Source: SIG307 sp045596385
GTDB taxonomy: Bacteria > Bacillota > Clostridia > Lachnospirales > Lachnospiraceae
Length of the DNA: 30,677 bases
Assembly: GCA_045596385.1 (NCBI GenBank)
Contig: JAZOCC010000003.1
Location: 1-30,677, forward strand
Direction of reading: 5' to 3'
Below are positions 22,979 through 30,618 of this stretch, piece after piece. Below the pieces are notes generated by a model. That model made no database searches. It saw nothing but the letters and a program-made list of their open reading frames with translations, and was not told the origin of the DNA. Position numbers and translations under genes: made by a program. Every line of letters begins with the position of its first letter. The first letter of the stretch is position 1.

Positions 22979-23515
22979 TTACTTTTTATCTCCAAAAATA
23001 AAAACAAAAACATCCGCTACTGCCTCTACAATCAAGGAAACTCCGATAAAATTCCACAGAATGGCCGTAGTTGCAAACGGGTTTGTCAGTATCAATACCG
23101 CAAACAGAAGTGCCAATACTGCACCAATCAATGCAAGGAACCAATACTTCTGCTTTCTACGCAGCATATCTACCGTCCACTGTACCCGGCTTACACCGGT
23201 TACTAACATCAACACTCCGTAAAAAACAGTAAACAGAGGAAATACGGTAAGGAACCACGTCGGCTTTATGACACAAAACAAACCGCCCAGTAAAAGCAGT
23301 ATTCCTTTTGACAGACCGCCTTTCTTTGCTGCCTCTTCCGGTTCCGTACGAAAATATCCGACCACATGCGCAACACCCAAAATTAATAGTACCAGCCCGA
23401 TTGTAACAATGATGCCGGTAGTAAATCCCACAGGATTAATCAATAATAAAATACCTACCGCAACCTCTAAGATACTCATTAATAACGATACTGTACTTTT
23501 CCTTGTTTTTCCCAT
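22979..23515 (-). CDS. DUF308 (HdeD-like) membrane protein, copy 2
   Basis: 178 aa, six hydrophobic helices. Strongly similar to the copy at 18770 (shared VGILLLINPVGFTTGII, RTEP, VQWTVDMLR-type blocks, NPF(A/T)TT), so a within-genome duplication is likely. First gene of a three-gene operon. AAGGAGA lies 6 nt before the ATG. A -10 TATAAT is present at 23554-23559 on the minus strand with a poor -35, and a GGACA-N12-TGTCC site lies just upstream of it. Function unknown. Confidence 0.85.
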   Translation of the reverse strand: MGKTRKSTVSLLMSILEVAVGILLLINPVGFTTGIIVTIGLVLLILGVAHVVGYFRTEPEEAAKKGGLSKGILLLLGGLFCVIKPTWFLTVFPLFTVFYGVLMLVTGVSRVQWTVDMLRRKQKYWFLALIGAVLALLFAVLILTNPFATTAILWNFIGVSLIVEAVADVFVFIFGDKK

Positions 23516-23583
23516 ATATCTTCTCCTTTTCTTATGTTTTTGTATATAAACCGATTATAAACAAGTTATCCTCCCAATGCATC

Positions 23584-23605
23584 GGACACATATTTCCTCG
23601 TGTCC
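23584..23605. promoter_or_regulatory. GGACA-N12-TGTCC site 1
   Basis: 22 bp with arms GGACAC and GTGTCC. It lies about 25 nt upstream of the -10 of the DUF308 copy 2 operon, covering the region where the -35 should be. Same length and arms as sites 2 and 3. Confidence 0.6.
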
Positions 23606-23640
23606 CATTTTTCGACACCCACAAAATCTGTTACCTTTTT

Positions 23641-23662
23641 GGACAAATCCATCCATTTGTCC
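23641..23662. promoter_or_regulatory. GGACA-N12-TGTCC site 2
   Basis: 22 bp with arms GGACAAAT and ATTTGTCC, preceded by TTTTT. It ends 4 nt before a -10-like TATAAA (23667-23672) of the gene starting at 23721, a position typical of a repressor site. Confidence 0.65.
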
Positions 23663-23720
23663 CTTGTATAAAACGCACATCGGCACTATGATTATTACTT
23701 ACAACAGAACGGAGGTTTTT

Positions 23721-24734
23721 ATGAAGAATAGCCTGAGTCGTATTTTAATAGAATCTACTGTCAGAAAGAAGTTAAACGAAATCAAAGAGGATCCGGAACG
23801 CAGCACACGAAACTTAGTGGATATGGCCCTGCATTTTTCCGAAGGACGTTTTCAACGCCGCTTTTTGGAAATGGCACAGGACATGTTAAAGAACGAGCAA
23901 AGTTGCTATTACCGGATGATTCCGGATGCGGTCGCCAATATTCATCCGGAGCGTATTGTTACCTTCGGTATGAATCTCGGATATAACAGTTGCACGGAAG
24001 GCGCACGGAAAATTCGTGCCATTGAAAAAGAGAAACATTTCAACATTCCATGGTCAATTTCTTTAGAGGTGAACGAAGCTTACTTCTCTAAAAACAGGGA
24101 TATTTACCACTCCCTTATCAGCCAAGGCGAACAACTCGGTGTCTACACCTGGATGATTTATTTCCGTGACACCTTAGCTCCGGCCGCAGAACTTGCCATC
24201 AATCACCCGGATAGTGCTTTTATCTTTTTCTGCTCCCCGGAGGCCGTTACGGAAGCCCGGTTAGAGGAACTGGACCGGATATACAATGTGATGTTCGTAC
24301 TTCGTCTAACAGACAATACAAAAGTAGCTTGCGATTTGTTACGAGCAAAGAATTTTCTCTATTCCTTATTCGTTTCCTATGAAGAAAGCGATATCCCGGA
24401 ACTGATAAACGGTGATATTTTAAGTGATGCGGAACTGTTGCATCCGATTTTTACTGCCTTTATGCCGGCTCCTTCCTGTTCCGAAAAAACAAGGAAACAG
24501 GTTCACCGGTATCTCACCGACACACGAGACGCACAGACATTCCGCACGATTCCATGGGACCTCCTTTATGACACCGAAACCATCGACAGTGTCATATCGG
24601 ACAACGCCTGTACCTTGCATTTTCAGGAAAATGGTATCATTGCCCCGTTTATCCCTTCGTCTGCTCCTGAGCCACCTTCTTTTTTTACACAGACTCTGGC
24701 AGATATATTACAATCGGTTACATCTAAATTATAG
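23721..24734 (+). CDS. Unrecognised 337-aa cytoplasmic protein
   Basis: The family was not recognised with confidence. The ATG at 23721 has GGAGG 5 nt upstream; the frame is open 48 codons earlier, but that part spans the control region. The N-terminal ~75 residues are helical and charged (LIESTVRKKLNEIKEDPER). From about residue 78 alternating strands and helices appear (IVTFGMNLGYNS, NIPWSISLEVNE, LGVYTWMIYF, SAFIFFCSPE, YNVMFVLRL, FLYSLFVSY), suggesting a TIM-barrel-like fold. This arrangement recalls radical SAM-type barrels, but no CxxxCxxC motif is present. No signal peptide or membrane segment. It is probably controlled through the 22-bp site just upstream and ends at a shared terminator. 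Confidence 0.75.
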   Translation: MKNSLSRILIESTVRKKLNEIKEDPERSTRNLVDMALHFSEGRFQRRFLEMAQDMLKNEQSCYYRMIPDAVANIHPERIVTFGMNLGYNSCTEGARKIRAIEKEKHFNIPWSISLEVNEAYFSKNRDIYHSLISQGEQLGVYTWMIYFRDTLAPAAELAINHPDSAFIFFCSPEAVTEARLEELDRIYNVMFVLRLTDNTKVACDLLRAKNFLYSLFVSYEESDIPELINGDILSDAELLHPIFTAFMPAPSCSEKTRKQVHRYLTDTRDAQTFRTIPWDLLYDTETIDSVISDNACTLHFQENGIIAPFIPSSAPEPPSFFTQTLADILQSVTSKL

Positions 24735-24770
24735 TTTCCCCTTAATATCCGGATTCTCATCCGGTCAAAG

Positions 24771-24814
24771 AAGAAGGCAACCCACAGAAGATATCTTCTG
24801 CGCGTTGCCTTCTT
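24771..24814. terminator. Bidirectional terminator between the 337-aa gene and tetR
   Basis: AAGAAGGCAAC pairs with GTTGCCTTCTT; the loop itself contains a 16-bp perfect palindrome CAGAAGATATCTTCTG. T-rich sequence follows on the plus strand and a shorter T-rich stretch on the minus strand. A smaller hairpin (CCGGAT/ATCCGG, 24749-24764) precedes it. Confidence 0.82.
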
Positions 24815-24819
24815 TTCTC

Positions 24820-25392
24820 TTATTCCTTATCTTTTATGTTTTCCGTTGTCCGTTCTTCCAATTCTTCATAACTGATTGCAAGATAATGAATACAAATCTT
24901 TATTTGCTGCAAAAAATCCTCCGGTCCCATGTCCGTATATTCCAATATCCACCGTTGAAACGCCATAACAAATGCATCTGCGAAAAAGTTTCTCTGGAAC
25001 ACCTGTGCCTCTTCCACCTGTAAAATATCCGGAAGTCTCTTTTCCATAATTACCAGCAACAGATCCCGAAAATGATCCGAAAAAGAATTCTGTCCCTTAA
25101 TACACAACGCACGCCGATAAAAGTTTCGATTCGTATAGAAAAACTCACAAATATCCGCAAGCAATTCCCATGCATCCTCGTATTCCTTTTTCTTGGCAAC
25201 CGCAATGAACTCGATATCAAAAATCCAGTTTACCAAATCATACTTATCTCTGAAATGATAATAAAAGCTCTTGCGATTCATATCACATCGTTCGCAAATA
25301 TCACCCACACTGATTTTTTCAAACGAAGTTTCCTTCATCAAGTCCTTCAGCGCAGCCGCAAGTGCGCGCTTCGTTATATTCGAATCTGCCAA
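24820..25392 (-). CDS. TetR-family transcriptional regulator
   Basis: 190 aa. The N-terminal helix-turn-helix (~8-55) reads FEKISVGDICERCDMNRKSFYYHF, a typical TetR domain of the DhaS-like type; the rest is helical ligand-binding domain. The start is a TTG at 25392 with AAGGAGG 7 nt upstream, and that site overlaps the mntP stop codon; the gap is 12 nt. It is therefore co-transcribed with mntP under the manganese riboswitch. It is the only local DNA-binding candidate for the GGACA-N12-TGTCC sites on both sides. The inducer is unknown. Confidence 0.9.
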   Translation of the reverse strand: MADSNITKRALAAALKDLMKETSFEKISVGDICERCDMNRKSFYYHFRDKYDLVNWIFDIEFIAVAKKKEYEDAWELLADICEFFYTNRNFYRRALCIKGQNSFSDHFRDLLLVIMEKRLPDILQVEEAQVFQRNFFADAFVMAFQRWILEYTDMGPEDFLQQIKICIHYLAISYEELEERTTENIKDKE

Positions 25393-25404
25393 TTTTGTTC
25401 CTCC

Positions 25405-25962
25405 TTACAAAACACCGATTCCTTCCAACAAGATAGACAATCCCATAACAACCAGAATAACCCCGCCTGCAAATTCCGCTTTTGACTTATATTTCTCCCC
25501 GAACCGATTTCCGATCATAACTCCCAGCGCCGACATAAAAAAGGTAAACACGCCGATTAAAAGCACTGCCGGTATAATACTTACCTCCAGAAACGCAAAC
25601 GTTACTCCCGCCGCAAGAGCATCTATACTGTCGGCAATGGCTAACGGAAACATCACCTTTGCGGTAAAAGAAGCATCCATCTGCTTTGTTTCTTCCCGTG
25701 ACTCCCGAATCATGTTAATACCGATAATCGCCAGTAATACAAATGCAATCCAGTGATCAATGCTCTCTATGACAGATTGGAACCCATTTCCCAACAAGTA
25801 TCCGAGTAACGGCATAATTGCCTGTGCACCACCGAACCAAAGTCCGGTAATCATCAAATGTTTTTTCCGCACTTTCTCCACAGAGAGCCCTTTACAGATT
25901 GCAATGGCAAAGGCATCCATGGACAGTCCGAAAGCAGTTAAAAGTAGTTTTCCCAGTGTCAT
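25405..25962 (-). CDS. mntP: Manganese efflux pump MntP
   Basis: 185 aa, six hydrophobic helices in two related halves. The conserved acidic motifs SMDAFAIAICKG (14-25, Asp16) and IADSIDALAAGVTFAF (109-124, Asp111 and Asp114) are those of MntP/YebN (DUF204), which exports manganese from the cytoplasm. The ATG at 25962 has GGAGG 7 nt upstream; an earlier in-frame start lies in the leader. A yybP-ykoY riboswitch in the leader gives independent support for the assignment. First gene of an operon with tetR. Confidence 0.94.
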   Translation of the reverse strand: MTLGKLLLTAFGLSMDAFAIAICKGLSVEKVRKKHLMITGLWFGGAQAIMPLLGYLLGNGFQSVIESIDHWIAFVLLAIIGINMIRESREETKQMDASFTAKVMFPLAIADSIDALAAGVTFAFLEVSIIPAVLLIGVFTFFMSALGVMIGNRFGEKYKSKAEFAGGVILVVMGLSILLEGIGVL

Positions 25963-26001
25963 ATTCTTTCCTCCGTATGTAAGATAATTACGACAGCAAA
26001 T

Positions 26002-26113
26002 AAAAAAAGACAAAACTTACCCGCCGTCGCAGATAAGTCTCGTCATTTCAGGCTGAACCAGGAATTCTTTTCCAGTATGTTGATGTCAACCGCACAATGT
26101 GCCGACTACTCCC
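26002..26113 (-). promoter_or_regulatory. yybP-ykoY manganese riboswitch with terminator in the mntP leader
   Basis: On the minus strand the leader reads GGGAGTAGTC (26104-26113), then CATCAACATACTGG, CCTGGTTCAGCCTGAAAT and GACGAGAC (26037-26044), conserved blocks of the yybP-ykoY Mn2+ aptamer as known from mntP and Mn/Ca-ATPase leaders. It is followed by a hairpin CTTATC...GGTAAG and a run of seven T (26002-26008). Metal binding should favour the aptamer and let transcription continue into mntP-tetR. The motif was recognised by eye. Confidence 0.85.
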
Positions 26114-26125
26114 TTATTTAGATAT

Positions 26126-26154
26126 AGTATACCATAAATATCATTTTCCCTCAA
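26126..26154 (-). promoter_or_regulatory. Promoter of the mntP-tetR operon
   Basis: Minus strand: -35 TTGAGG (26149-26154), 17-nt spacer, extended -10 TG-G-TATACT (26126-26131). Transcription would start near 26119, just before the riboswitch; the leader is about 157 nt. Confidence 0.72.
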
Positions 26155-26175
26155 CCTATTCCGACAAATCTTTTT

Positions 26176-26197
26176 GGACACTTTTACGAATTTGTCC
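26176..26197. promoter_or_regulatory. GGACA-N12-TGTCC site 3
   Basis: 22 bp with arms GGACA and TGTCC, extended by flanking TTTTT and AAAAA that also pair. It lies between the mntP promoter (22 nt away) and the ATPase gene. A possible plus-strand promoter TTGTCC-17-TATGAA (26192-26220) would overlap it. Confidence 0.6.
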
Positions 26198-26255
26198 AAA
26201 AATGTAATACTTTTTATGAAACGGGAAATTTTAAGACACGAGTAAATTTTGACCA

Positions 26256-26284
26256 ATGAAACTATCGGCCGCATCTCTTATAAT
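26256..26284 (+). promoter_or_regulatory. Promoter of the P-type ATPase operon
   Basis: -35-like ATGAAA (26256-26261), 17-nt spacer, perfect -10 TATAAT (26279-26284). Leader about 26 nt with AAAGGAGG. Confidence 0.5.
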
Positions 26285-26316
26285 GAGGACAATTCAAATA
26301 AAGGAGGACACCCGTA

Positions 26317-28932
26317 TTGATATTTCACAACGAAACACTTTCAAACATTGCCAGGGAATTATCTTCCGACTTAAACTTAGGCTTAACTACAGCCAAAGTG
26401 TCCGAAAAGTTGGAAACCTACGGTGAAAACAAATTAAAAGAGAAAAAAAAGAAAACCACCTTCGAGCGCTTTTTAGAACAGTTTAAGGATGTCATGATTT
26501 TAATTCTGATTGCCGCTGCAGTGATTTCCTTTGTTATCGCCTGCATCGAAGGAAATCCGAAGGAGTTTTTCGAGCCGGTATTGATTCTTGTCATCGTAAT
26601 TATGAACGCCGTCATGGGCGTTATGCAAGAAAGCAAAGCCGAAAAGGCACTGGATGCCTTAAAGAGTATGTCCGCACCTCATGCAAGAGTCATCCGGAAC
26701 GGAGAAGAAGGGATCATTGATGCGGCAAAGCTGGTACCGGGTGATATTATCCGGCTAGAAGCTGGAGACTTTATCCCGGCAGACGCCAGACTTATCAAAA
26801 GCGCCGGTTTGAAATGCGAAGAATCTGCCCTTACCGGCGAATCCGTTCCTTCCGAAAAGGATGCATCTGCTTCCGTGGCCGGTAATGCTCCGCTGGGCGA
26901 CCGCAACAACATGGTATTTTCCGGATGCAGCGTCACCTACGGAACCGCCACCGCCATCGTCACCGCCATCGGTATGAATACGGAAATGGGTAAAATCGCA
27001 AATCTTTTGGATAACGAAGAAGACGGACAGACTCCGCTCCAAAAGAAATTATCCCAATTGGGCAAATACCTGGGTATCATGGCAATCGCTGCCTGCGCTA
27101 TCATTTTTATCGTAGGCCTTACCAACGGTATCCCTGCCATGGAAATCTTTATGACCGCCGTTTCTCTTGCAGTTTCCGCAATTCCGGAAGGCCTTCCGGC
27201 CATTGTTACCATCGTACTCTCCATCGGTGTACAGCGCATGGTAAAGAAAAATGCCATCATCCGGCGACTCCCTGCGGTAGAAACTCTCGGCAGCGCGTCC
27301 ATTATCTGTTCGGATAAAACCGGAACCCTGACCCAGAACCGTATGACTTTAGTGAAGGCTTATCTGGATGAAAACAATCACACGGAAGACATCGGCATTG
27401 AAAACTCTGTCGGAGTTAGAAAGTTACTGCAATACGCCACTCTTTGCTGTGACGGTTCTGTCGTATTTCACGGCATAGAAGAACAACACATCGGTGACCC
27501 GACAGAGACTGCCATTGTATTAGCCGCTCACAAAAACGGAATGGAAAAAGAAACCCTGAATGCGCAATATCCGCGTCTGGCGGAAATCCCGTTTGACTCC
27601 AACCGTAAATTAATGACCACCGTTCACGAAATCGACGGCAAACTCATTGCAATCGTAAAAGGCGCTTTCGATGTCATGGCATCCCGTTGCAAACAGGGTG
27701 ACATAGAAACCGCACGAAAAGTAAACGACGACATGAGTTCCCATGCTTTACGTGTCATTGCAGTTGCCTACCGCGAATTAGACTCTCTTCCGGAAAATCC
27801 AACACCGGAAGCGTTGGAGAAAGACTTAATCTTCCTCGGTATGGTAGGTATGATTGACCCGCCGCGTCCGGAAGCCAAAGCCGCGGTTGCCACCTGTCGT
27901 AAAGCCGGCATCAAGCCGGTTATGATTACCGGTGACCATGTTGTCACCGCTTCTGCTATTGCAAGAGAGCTGGGAATCTTACTTCCGGGGGACAGAGCCA
28001 TTACCGGTGCGGAACTGGACCTTATGACAGACTCCGAACTGGATGCACAGGTAGAAAGTATCTCCGTTTATGCACGAGTTTCTCCGGAAAATAAAATACG
28101 TATTGTAAAGGCATGGCAAAGAAAAGGACAGGTGGTTTCCATGACCGGTGACGGTGTCAACGATGCGCCTGCCTTAAAAGCAGCCGATATCGGCTGCGCC
28201 ATGGGTATTACCGGCACGGACGTTGCTAAGGGTGCTGCCGACATGACACTGACCGATGATAACTTTGCCACCATCGTAGATGCGGTAAGAGAAGGACGCG
28301 GAATTTATGCAAATATCAAAAAAGTCGTCGGATTCCTGCTTGGTACCAACATCGGCGAAGTGATTACCGTATTTGTGGCCATGCTTCTTTGGCATAAGTC
28401 ACCGCTTCTGTCCATGCAACTGCTTTGGATTAATTTAGTTACCGACAGTCTTCCGGCGATTGCCCTCGGTATGGAGGCTGTGGAGGCCGACATCATGGAG
28501 AAGAAACCGAAGCCGAAGGACGAGGGACTTTTTGCTCACGGATTCGGCATTCGCATTGCACTGCAAGGTGTTATGTTCGGCACTTTGTCACTGGTTGCCT
28601 TTAAAGTCGGCGAAACCGTTACCGGTGAAGTTGCCGGCGGACAAACTCTGGCCTTTATGGTATTAGCACTCTCCCAGGTGGTACAGGCCTTCAACATGCG
28701 TTCGGAACACTCCCTCTTTAAAATCGGAGTATTCACGAATCACAAGCTGAACTGGGCCGCACTGGCATCCGTTCTGTTGGTTTGCGTTGTTTTATTCACT
28801 CCGTTAGCCGGACCGTTCGGACTGATTCAATTGCCGGGCACACTGTATCTGGCAGGTCTGGGTATGGCATTGGTACCGTTGCTTGTAATGGAAGGTTCCA
28901 AGGCATTCGGTCTTATTAAACATCACCATTAA
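26317..28932 (+). CDS. P2-type (calcium/manganese class) cation-transporting ATPase
   Basis: 871 aa, full length. In order: cation ATPase N-domain (1-70), helix pair, actuator with TGES (173-176), M4 with AIPEGLPA (Glu291), phosphorylation Asp333 in SDKTGTLTQN, nucleotide domain, hinge GDGVNDAP (611-618) and six C-terminal helices. SERCA-like site II ligands are kept: Asn678 and Glu681 in M5, Asn706 and Asp710 in M6. The M8 position matching the SERCA site I Glu appears to be Gln787, so one ion per cycle is likely, as in bacterial Ca-ATPases. Placement opposite mntP suggests Ca2+ or Mn2+ efflux. The start is TTG (no ATG nearby), with AAAGGAGG 9 nt upstream. Confidence 0.9.
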   Translation: MIFHNETLSNIARELSSDLNLGLTTAKVSEKLETYGENKLKEKKKKTTFERFLEQFKDVMILILIAAAVISFVIACIEGNPKEFFEPVLILVIVIMNAVMGVMQESKAEKALDALKSMSAPHARVIRNGEEGIIDAAKLVPGDIIRLEAGDFIPADARLIKSAGLKCEESALTGESVPSEKDASASVAGNAPLGDRNNMVFSGCSVTYGTATAIVTAIGMNTEMGKIANLLDNEEDGQTPLQKKLSQLGKYLGIMAIAACAIIFIVGLTNGIPAMEIFMTAVSLAVSAIPEGLPAIVTIVLSIGVQRMVKKNAIIRRLPAVETLGSASIICSDKTGTLTQNRMTLVKAYLDENNHTEDIGIENSVGVRKLLQYATLCCDGSVVFHGIEEQHIGDPTETAIVLAAHKNGMEKETLNAQYPRLAEIPFDSNRKLMTTVHEIDGKLIAIVKGAFDVMASRCKQGDIETARKVNDDMSSHALRVIAVAYRELDSLPENPTPEALEKDLIFLGMVGMIDPPRPEAKAAVATCRKAGIKPVMITGDHVVTASAIARELGILLPGDRAITGAELDLMTDSELDAQVESISVYARVSPENKIRIVKAWQRKGQVVSMTGDGVNDAPALKAADIGCAMGITGTDVAKGAADMTLTDDNFATIVDAVREGRGIYANIKKVVGFLLGTNIGEVITVFVAMLLWHKSPLLSMQLLWINLVTDSLPAIALGMEAVEADIMEKKPKPKDEGLFAHGFGIRIALQGVMFGTLSLVAFKVGETVTGEVAGGQTLAFMVLALSQVVQAFNMRSEHSLFKIGVFTNHKLNWAALASVLLVCVVLFTPLAGPFGLIQLPGTLYLAGLGMALVPLLVMEGSKAFGLIKHHH

Positions 28933-28942
28933 GATAAACAAT

Positions 28943-28971
28943 ATGCGGCAGACCTCAAAGGGCTGCCGCAT
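28943..28971 (+). other. Intercistronic hairpin between the ATPase and DedA genes
   Basis: ATGCGGCAG pairs perfectly with CTGCCGCAT around an 11-nt loop, 10 nt past the ATPase stop and 16 nt before the next start codon. There is no T run after it, so it is more likely an mRNA stability element or a weak attenuator than a terminator. Confidence 0.6.
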
Positions 28972-28987
28972 AACAAAGGGGAATCTC

Positions 28988-29575
28988 ATGGAAGACTTTT
29001 TGATTGATATGATTTTAAAATACACACCTCCGAATCCTGTAGCAGCCGCACTGATACTGCTGCTTTTATATGCGTTAAAAAGTATTTCCGTGTTCTTTCC
29101 CATCCTCGTTCTTGAAGTTGCCGTAGGCCATCTGTTCCCTACCGGAACCGCCCTTCTCCTCAACTTTGCAGGAGTTCTGATTTGTCACACCATCCCTTAT
29201 TGGATCGGTTATTCCTACGCCGGTACTGTTTTAGAGAAACTAAAGAAACGTTATCCGAAATTTGCAAACGTATTGGATGTACAACTGAGTAATCCTTTCT
29301 TTTCCGCATTTCTTTTTCGAAGCATCCATATCCTTCCGGGAGATGTTATAAGCCTTTATTTCGGTGCGACCCATACCCCATATTTCCATTACATCATCGG
29401 CGGAATGTTGGGAACCCTGCCGGGCATTGTTCTCGCCACACTGCTGGGTACCAGCATCAGTGACCCGACCTCACCTTTATTCCTGGTATCTGTGATATCA
29501 ATGGTGGTACTTACTGGAATCTCTTTCTTGATTAATTACCTCTATAAAAGAAAAGTTCAGAAAGGAGACAACTGA
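28988..29575 (+). CDS. DedA/VTT-domain membrane protein (TVP38/TMEM64-like)
   Basis: 195 aa with about five to six hydrophobic segments. LLLLYALKSISVFFPILVLE, then G.LFPTGTALLLNFAGVLI, FRSIHILPGDVISLYFGAT and IIGGMLGTLPGIVLATLLG are the reentrant-loop blocks of the SNARE-associated/VTT family, implicated in lipid flipping and membrane homeostasis. AAAGGGG lies 6 nt before the ATG; an earlier in-frame ATG falls in the hairpin. One nucleotide separates its stop from the next gene, so the two membrane-lipid proteins are probably made together. The lipid handled is unknown. Confidence 0.87.
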   Translation: MEDFLIDMILKYTPPNPVAAALILLLLYALKSISVFFPILVLEVAVGHLFPTGTALLLNFAGVLICHTIPYWIGYSYAGTVLEKLKKRYPKFANVLDVQLSNPFFSAFLFRSIHILPGDVISLYFGATHTPYFHYIIGGMLGTLPGIVLATLLGTSISDPTSPLFLVSVISMVVLTGISFLINYLYKRKVQKGDN

Positions 29576-29576
29576 T

Positions 29577-30560
29577 ATGAAAAAGGCACTCAGTCAAAAA
29601 TGGTTTCGACAAATCTTCCGTAGACGTGTACTGGTTATTTTTCTACTTTTAGTACAACTTATCGTCATTGCTTACCTTATTTTCAGCAGCAGTAAGACGT
29701 CACAAATCATCAGTTCCGGTTTTACTGCACTCAGTGTCTTGACAGCATTATATATCGTATCAAAACATGATAAAGGTTCCTATAAACTGACTTGGATTTT
29801 CCAGATTTTGTTGTTTCCCCTTTTCGGTGGCCTCTTCTATTTACTTTTTACCCGCCAGACTTCCACGAAAAAATTTGCAAGACGGATAAAAAGCATTGAA
29901 AGCAAAACACACTCCCTGCTTTACCTTCCGGAAGACGGTTATGATGATGCTGTCCAAAAAGCTCCGAACCTTCTTCCTCAAATTTACTATCTTCAGAATC
30001 ACTCCGGCTTCCCTGTTTATACAAACTCCACAGCACATTATTTCGCATCGGGAGAAGAAAAACTGGAAGCACTAAAAATCGAGCTCGAAAAGGCAAAGCA
30101 CTATATCTTTTTGGAATATTTTATTGTTCAAGAAGGTATTATGTGGAATGAAATCCTTGAGATATTAAAGAAGAAAGCCGCATCGGGGGTGATCGTCCGC
30201 TTGATTTATGATGATCTTGGATGTTTCCTTACTTTGCCGCAGAATTATTCGGAGACGCTAAAGACCTTCGGTATCGAATGCGCTGTCTTCAATTCGTTTA
30301 AGCCTATACTGTCCGTAAAGCAGAACAACCGTGACCACCGTAAAATTGTTGTCATCGACGGCCAAACCGCTTTTACCGGTGGCATCAACCTCGCGGACGA
30401 ATACATCAATGCAAAAGAAAAATACGGACACTGGAAAGATGCTGCGATTATGATAAAAGGGAAAGCTGCCTGGAGCTTTACTTTAATGTTTTTACAAATG
30501 TGGGAACTCTGTAAAAATGTCAAAGAGGATTTTTCTGAGTGTGTGAATAAAAGTCTGTAA
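29577..30560 (+). CDS. Cardiolipin-synthase-like phospholipase D protein, C-terminal half missing
   Basis: 327 aa, where cardiolipin synthases have about 480-510. Two N-terminal membrane helices (~18-37 and ~72-92), the FGGLFYLLF region and the first HKD motif are present: His254, Lys256, Asp261 in NRDHRKIVVIDG, followed by FTGGINLADEY. The frame ends soon after FLQMWELC, where a normal enzyme would go on to a second HKD motif. No continuation is visible in other frames of the following 117 bases. It may be a truncated pseudogene or a one-motif protein working as a dimer. AAAGGAG lies 9 nt before the ATG; the gene follows dedA by one nucleotide. Confidence 0.82.
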   Translation: MKKALSQKWFRQIFRRRVLVIFLLLVQLIVIAYLIFSSSKTSQIISSGFTALSVLTALYIVSKHDKGSYKLTWIFQILLFPLFGGLFYLLFTRQTSTKKFARRIKSIESKTHSLLYLPEDGYDDAVQKAPNLLPQIYYLQNHSGFPVYTNSTAHYFASGEEKLEALKIELEKAKHYIFLEYFIVQEGIMWNEILEILKKKAASGVIVRLIYDDLGCFLTLPQNYSETLKTFGIECAVFNSFKPILSVKQNNRDHRKIVVIDGQTAFTGGINLADEYINAKEKYGHWKDAAIMIKGKAAWSFTLMFLQMWELCKNVKEDFSECVNKSL

Positions 30561-30586
30561 ATACTGATCTTCTATGATAATGATTT

Positions 30587-30618
30587 GGGCTGAAGGCTCT
30601 CTTGGGAGCTTTCAGCCC
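30587..30618 (+). terminator. Hairpin after the truncated PLD gene
   Basis: GGGCTGAA-G-GCTC pairs with GAGC-T-TTCAGCCC (one G-T pair), 26 nt past the stop. The following sequence is AT-rich but has no clean T run, so termination is likely but not certain. Nothing else was recognised from 30619 to the window end. Confidence 0.62.

Noticed and set aside
23577..23720. 48-codon N-terminal extension of the 337-aa protein
   Set aside because: It covers the promoter and two operator-like sites, while the ATG at 23721 has a proper GGAGG.
24785..24800. 16-bp palindrome as an independent operator
   Set aside because: It sits in the loop of the terminator between two convergent genes and is best read as part of that hairpin.
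26113..26316. A second riboswitch in the plus-strand leader of the P-type ATPase
   Set aside because: None of the yybP-ykoY blocks could be found on the plus strand, and the leader from the likely promoter is only about 26 nt.
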